Assembly: GCA_001247695.2 (NCBI GenBank)
Contig: LGRX02012882.1
Coordinates: 1 to 10,704, forward strand
Origin: Cymbomonas tetramitiformis
Taxonomy: Eukaryota; Chlorophyta; Pyramimonadophyceae; Pyramimonadales; Pyramimonadaceae
DNA length: 10,704 nucleotides
Reading direction: 5' to 3'
A program made the translations under genes and the position numbers. Under the pieces are notes generated by a model. That model was given only the letters and a program-made list of their open reading frames with translations. It was not told where the DNA came from and ran no database searches. Positions 7,636 through 10,704 of this stretch are shown piece after piece; the first letter of the stretch is position 1, and every line of letters starts with the position of its first letter.

Positions 7636-8204
7636 TTCTTATACTCCCTGTCGCGCCGCGCACGGGTACACAACGCCAAAACAGGGGCACCCAATGTAAA
7701 GGGCCCTGGAAAACCTCAGGACGGTATCAACCACCGCGGGGGGATTGTGTCAACTCAATATATTGAGCAAGACAGTGCCCCGATTAATTCCACAAATGTG
7801 ATAAGTGGGCACACCTTAGAGCCTTGGAGTTACACTTTTGAGGAAGTCCGTAAAGTACACCTCCTTGTCCTTACAAACACGTTATAAAATATATCCAATA
7901 TAAAATACAAATCTGCTCAAAACTTGGGACTTTGAGAGTACGCTTACGGAACGAACTCTTAGACAACAAGAATGAGCTAACCACAACTCCCCAAAGCTTT
8001 TTAACAAAGAATGTTGTGCACATCTTGAAAGATCTTGTGAAATCTTAATTATCAATCAGTTAATAATCATTGCTGATCAACTTTCAAAAATATCTAGTCA
8101 AAGATGAGTCATCAATAATAAAGTTTGAGTTGTCAAATATATGACTAATTAAAAGTTAATGACAAATGTGACAAAGTGCCCAACTTAGACAGCGAGTTGT
8201 CTTA
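7636..8204. mobile_element. unclassified insertion in the TA palindrome of copy B
   Basis: About 570 bp absent from copy A at the same place. It differs in composition from its surroundings: the left third is GC-rich (gtcgcgccgcgcacggg), the right half is AT-rich, and the CA/TG runs typical of the host block are missing. Near the ends, actccctgtc (7643-7652) and gacagcgagt (8188-8197) are inverted with 9 of 10 matching, a possible short terminal repeat. A GC-rich imperfect hairpin (7646-7666, ccctg...cacggg) recalls Helitron 3' ends read on the minus strand, but no CTRR terminus follows, so I do not assign that class. The flanking TA repeat hides any target duplication. An open frame (7624-7887, plus) begins in the TA repeat and encodes no domain I recognise. 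Confidence 0.7.
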
Positions 8205-8293
8205 TATTATATATACGTTATATATATATAACGTATATATATATACGTTGTATATATATATATATACAACGTTGTATATATATATATATATAT
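8205..8293. repeat. multi-palindrome TA tract, right flank of insertion
   Basis: Contains two adjoining perfect palindromes, one centred in acgttatatatatataacgt and a 28-bp one running from acgttgtata to tatacaacgt, followed by a further acaacgttgt-TA block and then the copy A-like ggggacttcaatgc. The tract is longer than in copy A, so the target repeat was either duplicated on insertion or expanded later. It is prone to cruciform formation and to assembly error. Confidence 0.75.
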
Positions 8294-8584
8294 GGGGACT
8301 TCAATGCAGCCGATTTCCCTCTCGAATTTCACGGTGTGCGCTCGAGCACCAACGTGTGATATTTTCATAATATACTTGCAGTGTAACACTGGCTGAGCTT
8401 CCAACGTGGCTGCACACTTTCTTTTTTGGCTAGGATGTGTGGGTGCGGTATATAGTCATGCCCTGATCTATTCCCACAAGCATGTTTCTCACATCCACTG
8501 GATTGATGGTGGGTCTGCTTTTGTCAGCGGGCAACGTGTGCATGCTACATGCAACATGCATATCGATTGTTAAAGTGGCAAGAA

Positions 8585-8642
8585 TGTGTGTGTGCGCGTG
8601 CGCTTGCAGTCGCGAGTGTGCGTGCGTGTTTGTGTGTGTATG
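8585..8642. repeat. TG/CG-rich simple repeat, copy B
   Basis: Counterpart of 2721-2784, with a shortened distal TG run (gtgcgtgcgtgtttgtgtgtgtatg). Confidence 0.75.
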
Positions 8643-8851
8643 ATTTGTGTTTGGATGCGTGTGCAAGTATGTAATTATGCGCGTGCATGAGTGTGGCTTT
8701 TCCTTGGACCGACTCCTTTGGCACACCGTAGCCGCAGAAGATCAATTGAACTATGTACCCACACCGGTATGAGCCTCCATTATTTTTCACATGATGTTCG
8801 CCCCCACCTAAGCAATTGCCACAAGCTGACGGACATCGCCATACATGTGTA

Positions 8852-8877
8852 CAGTGCGGGCCCGATTTTAAGCAACA
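8852..8877 (+). repeat. left terminal inverted repeat of the 832-bp element
   Basis: Begins CAGTGCGGGCCCG and ends with TTAAGCAACA. It pairs with 9658-9683 with one mismatch, at position 6 (C versus T). Confidence 0.95.
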
Positions 8878-8923
8878 CTCGTTTAAGCAACCAGCGCTGG
8901 AATTCTCAAAAATTAAGCAATTT

Positions 8924-8945
8924 CCAGCCTTTGCAAAAAGGCTGG
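8924..8945. repeat. 9-bp hairpin in the subterminal region
   Basis: ccagccttt and aaaggctgg form a perfect 9-bp stem around a gcaa loop, between two TTAAGCAA motifs. It is probably part of the structured subterminal end of the transposon. Confidence 0.8.
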
Positions 8946-8962
8946 ATTTTTGGCCAACCCCG

Positions 8963-9262
8963 TTAAGCAATTCCAGCCCTCTGGATCGAGATCACGAAAA
9001 TGGGCATTTTTGTTGTTTTTAGCTCATCAGAGTCAGAGTCCGAGTCGTCATCCACAAGCTCGGGCACTTCACTATCAGATTCACTATCGTCATCCTGTTG
9101 GTCAGACACGCAAATTGCATGGCTAGCATGGCTTTCATGTCGGTTGTTACTCTTGGAGAGTAGTAAAGACCTCTTCTCCTTCTGAAACTCATCCGGTGTC
9201 AAGACTCCCTCGTCGCACAACTGTTTCAATTCTCGCAGCTCCTTGGCAATCAGATGTGCCAT
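8963..9262 (-). CDS. small SHOCT-like acidic protein encoded within the transposon
   Basis: A 99-codon frame starting at the ATG at 9260-9262 and stopping at 8963-8965. The same frame is open upstream to an ATG at 9307, but homology-like sequence begins only after the inner Met. Residues about 7-35 (KELRELKQLCDEGVLTPDEF, then QKEKRSLL) fit the SHOCT domain pattern: amphipathic Leu-rich helix, acidic-Gly turn, LT..EF and K-rich helix. Residues about 54-80 are a Ser/Asp/Glu-rich acidic stretch around VPELV. The last 18 residues look unrelated, and the stop lies inside a TTAAGCAA transposon motif, so the C-terminus may be read-through into element sequence. It may be a captured host exon, an accessory protein or a chance survivor. 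Expression is unproven and no intron or polyA signal is evident. SHOCT domains are generally linked to oligomerisation or nucleic-acid contexts, so no specific function can be given. Confidence 0.5.
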   Translation of the reverse strand: MAHLIAKELRELKQLCDEGVLTPDEFQKEKRSLLLSKSNNRHESHASHAICVSDQQDDDSESDSEVPELVDDDSDSDSDELKTTKMPIFVISIQRAGIA

Positions 9263-9657
9263 AGTGCTTTCTACTAGTGTGCGATTGCAAACATAAAATG
9301 GTTGCAATTTCCATGATGATTATGTATACATACACATTTTCAAAACAGGGGGAGGAACAACCTTTCAAAACGAGCCTTTCGTCTACGGACAACGCGACTT
9401 TTGGCTCTCTTTTCTCCTTCTAAGCAATGTGCTAAGCAATCGCAGCTGCCTCGATGGGAGCTGGTGACACATTTCTTAGTGCGCGATTGGCCAGTTTTAA
9501 GCAGTTCAATCGGCTGGGTGCCCCTGGGTCCCGCGAATTAATTTCGGGTCGTTAGATCCATTTAAGCAAACGAAAAAAACCGAAATCGCTGGGAGGCTGG
9601 AAATTTCGCGATTTTCGATATAAGCAATCGAGGGCTGGAGGCTGGATCGAAAATGAC

Positions 9658-9683
9658 TGTTGCTTAAAATCGGGCCCACACTG
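9658..9683 (-). repeat. right terminal inverted repeat of the 832-bp element
   Basis: The reverse complement begins CAGTGTGGGCCCG. It abuts the duplicated TA at 9684-9685, after which copy A-like sequence (gcagaaaagtaactctgc) resumes. Confidence 0.95.
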
Positions 9684-10045
9684 TAGCAGAAAAGTAACTC
9701 TGCTACGAGGGTCATATATTGCTTGCTCAGACTTCAGCTAACACTCCAAGAGGTTGTTGACATCAACATTATCCACATCAACATGTATAACGCTCCATAT
9801 ATTCTTCACGATTTGTTGTAGACATGTCTCATCAATTAGGCAATCTTAGTACCGATTATGCAGTTAGCGCTAATCGCGCGCAGCGCGCCGCGATGTTGAT
9901 GTATTGATCGGTGCGTGAGCATTTACATTCTGCACATTCAACAGATTGTTTTCGATGCCATGCATGTGCAAATGCTAACTAGTATGTAAGATATGTATGC
10001 AGAGTGTTTGCTTATTCGACTACACGTGTATCTACACTACAATTG

Positions 10046-10340
10046 CCAAGCGTAAGCAACGTGCGAAAGCTAAGAAAACGTTCGTACTAGAAAATAAGTA
10101 ATCATAGTAACTTTTTGTGTCCCTGATAATCATATTGGATAGCCAAACCTTGCTCCGCCATTCAATATTTGCAACTAGCTTACATTACATGTACGCCGCC
10201 ACCACATATCATATCTAGCTATATAACACATTTGATATCTCACATCCCAAATCATATCGCCGTACATACATAACAACCGCCCAACCGATAACTAATGAAT
10301 ACCTGAACGAAAGGGATATATCATCATCCATACACCGCCA
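10046..10340 (+). repeat. 295-bp tandem unit 1 (copy B)
   Basis: Counterpart of 3449-3743 with only a few substitutions (for example gcaactagc for gcagctagc, and accacatatc for accatatatc). Same period as in copy A. Confidence 0.88.
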
Positions 10341-10608
10341 CCAAGCGCAACCAACACGCGAACGCTAGGGAAAAGTTTGCACTAGAAAGTAACGTATCAT
10401 TATAGTAACTAGCTGTGTCGCCTTGGTAATCATATTGGACATCCAAACCTTGCTCCGCCATCCTCTATTTGTAACTAGCGTATACTACATGTACGCCGTC
10501 GACATAATATATCATATCTAACCATATAACACATATAATGTCTCACATTGCAGATCATACCGCCGTGCATAACAACCGCCCAACCAATAACTAATGAACA
10601 ATATATTG
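10341..10608 (+). repeat. 295-bp tandem unit 2 (copy B)
   Basis: Counterpart of 3744-4012. Small differences include gtaacgtatc for gtaagtatc and the loss of a few bases in acataattatatc. Confidence 0.88.
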
Positions 10609-10629
10609 AACCGATTGAATTGTCGGATG

Positions 10630-10669
10630 GCCTAGTGGAGATCTCATCTTTGAGATCGACCGGGCCTAG
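10630..10669 (+). repeat. GCCTAG-flanked hairpin module H5 (copy B)
   Basis: Identical in design to H0: GCCTAG 10630-10635, stem-loop gatctca-tctt-tgagatc at 10640-10657, GCCTAG 10664-10669 in the gaccggGCCTAG form. Confidence 0.85.
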
Positions 10670-10670
10670 A

Positions 10671-10704
10671 CCTCTGACCTTTATAATCTTCACCCAAACC
10701 AAAT
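10671..10704 (+). repeat. start of the 50-bp tandem repeat in copy B (cut by window end)
   Basis: cctctgacctttataatc, then cttcacccaaaccaaat, identical to the intact units at 4125-4157 rather than to the diverged first unit of copy A (cctttatcgtcttggc). The repeat, and possibly another CAG array, is expected to continue beyond the window. Confidence 0.85.

Larger units (their letters stand above)
8850..9685. mobile_element. 832-bp non-autonomous Tc1/mariner (pogo-like) element with TA target duplication
   Basis: The element proper is 8852-9683, flanked by TA at 8850-8851 and 9684-9685. Copy A has a single TA at the same place (3086-3087) and otherwise matches both flanks, so the insertion and its duplicated target are read directly. 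The 26-bp ends (8852-8877 and 9658-9683) match at 25 positions and begin CAGTGYGGGCCCG. A CAGTG start plus a TA duplication is characteristic of Tc1/mariner transposons, and the CCCGATTTTAAG style is most like pogo-type elements, though that finer call is inference. There is no transposase, so it would depend on an enzyme supplied elsewhere. The interior holds iterated TAAGCAA motifs, mirrored CCAGCC/GGCTGG motifs and one short protein-like frame. Confidence 0.9.
6140..10704 (+). repeat. segmental duplication, copy B (runs off window)
   Basis: Matches copy A in order and orientation from tttgatcgcatgtgtcc at 6140 to the end of the window, where it is still in register with the copy A hairpin module and 50-bp repeat. 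The start-to-start offset is about 5.23 kb. It grows to about 6.6 kb at the right end because copy B holds two insertions (7636-8204 plus adjoining TA sequence, and 8852-9683) and lacks about 98 bp of copy A. Small indels also differ, for example an aaagtac stretch of copy A near 2060 that is missing here. Confidence 0.93.

Noticed and set aside
7636..7670. Helitron 3' end on the minus strand
   Set aside because: A GC-rich imperfect hairpin is present, but the expected CTRR terminus and a TC start at the other end are missing.
7624..7887. 87-codon plus-strand frame in the TA-flanked insertion
   Set aside because: Its start lies in the TA microsatellite and no domain or composition supports coding. 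Kept only as a note under the insertion.

Overview
The window looks like non-coding, repeat-dominated DNA from a eukaryote. There are no operons, no Shine-Dalgarno-led genes and no long open frames. Instead there are CA/TG and TA microsatellites, a tandem satellite carrying (CAG)n tracts, a two-copy segmental duplication and a non-autonomous TA-inserting DNA transposon. This mix suits an invertebrate animal genome, but no conserved host gene is present to fix the taxon, so any narrower assignment would be a guess. Of the many short open frames, only one (minus strand, about 9262 to 8963) has recognisable protein-like features, and it lies inside a transposon.

Layout. 1-610 is unassigned sequence. 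611-670 is a 15-bp perfect inverted repeat, directly followed by a diverged, truncated copy of the CAG satellite (671-746). About 908-4140 is copy A of a segmental duplication. It ends in two diverged tandem 295-bp units (3449-4012), a GCCTAG-flanked hairpin module (4033-4072) and a 50-bp tandem repeat rich in TTACC (4073-4215). 4217-5866 is a CAG satellite array of five units, the first three about 320-340 bp and separated by hairpin modules. 5867-6139 is unassigned. 6140-10704 is copy B of the duplication, which runs off the window while still matching copy A and the 50-bp repeat.

Copy B differs from copy A by two insertions. One is a compositionally distinct element of about 570 bp (7636-8204) in a palindromic TA microsatellite. 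The other is an 832-bp element (8852-9683) with 26-bp terminal inverted repeats starting CAGTG and a TA target duplication, typical of Tc1/mariner and especially pogo-like elements. Copy A keeps the empty site of the 832-bp element (TA at 3086-3087) and a comparable uninterrupted site for the other. Copy A in turn has about 98 bp near 2905-3003 that copy B lacks.

Inferred history: the 295-bp unit doubled first, because its two units are clearly diverged within each copy. The whole block was then duplicated, because copies A and B are nearly identical. The two elements then landed in copy B. The CAG array between the copies shows alternating unit subtypes, as expected from unequal exchange of dimers, and both large copies sit beside CAG-satellite sequence. 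This suggests, without proving it, that satellite recombination drove the large duplication.
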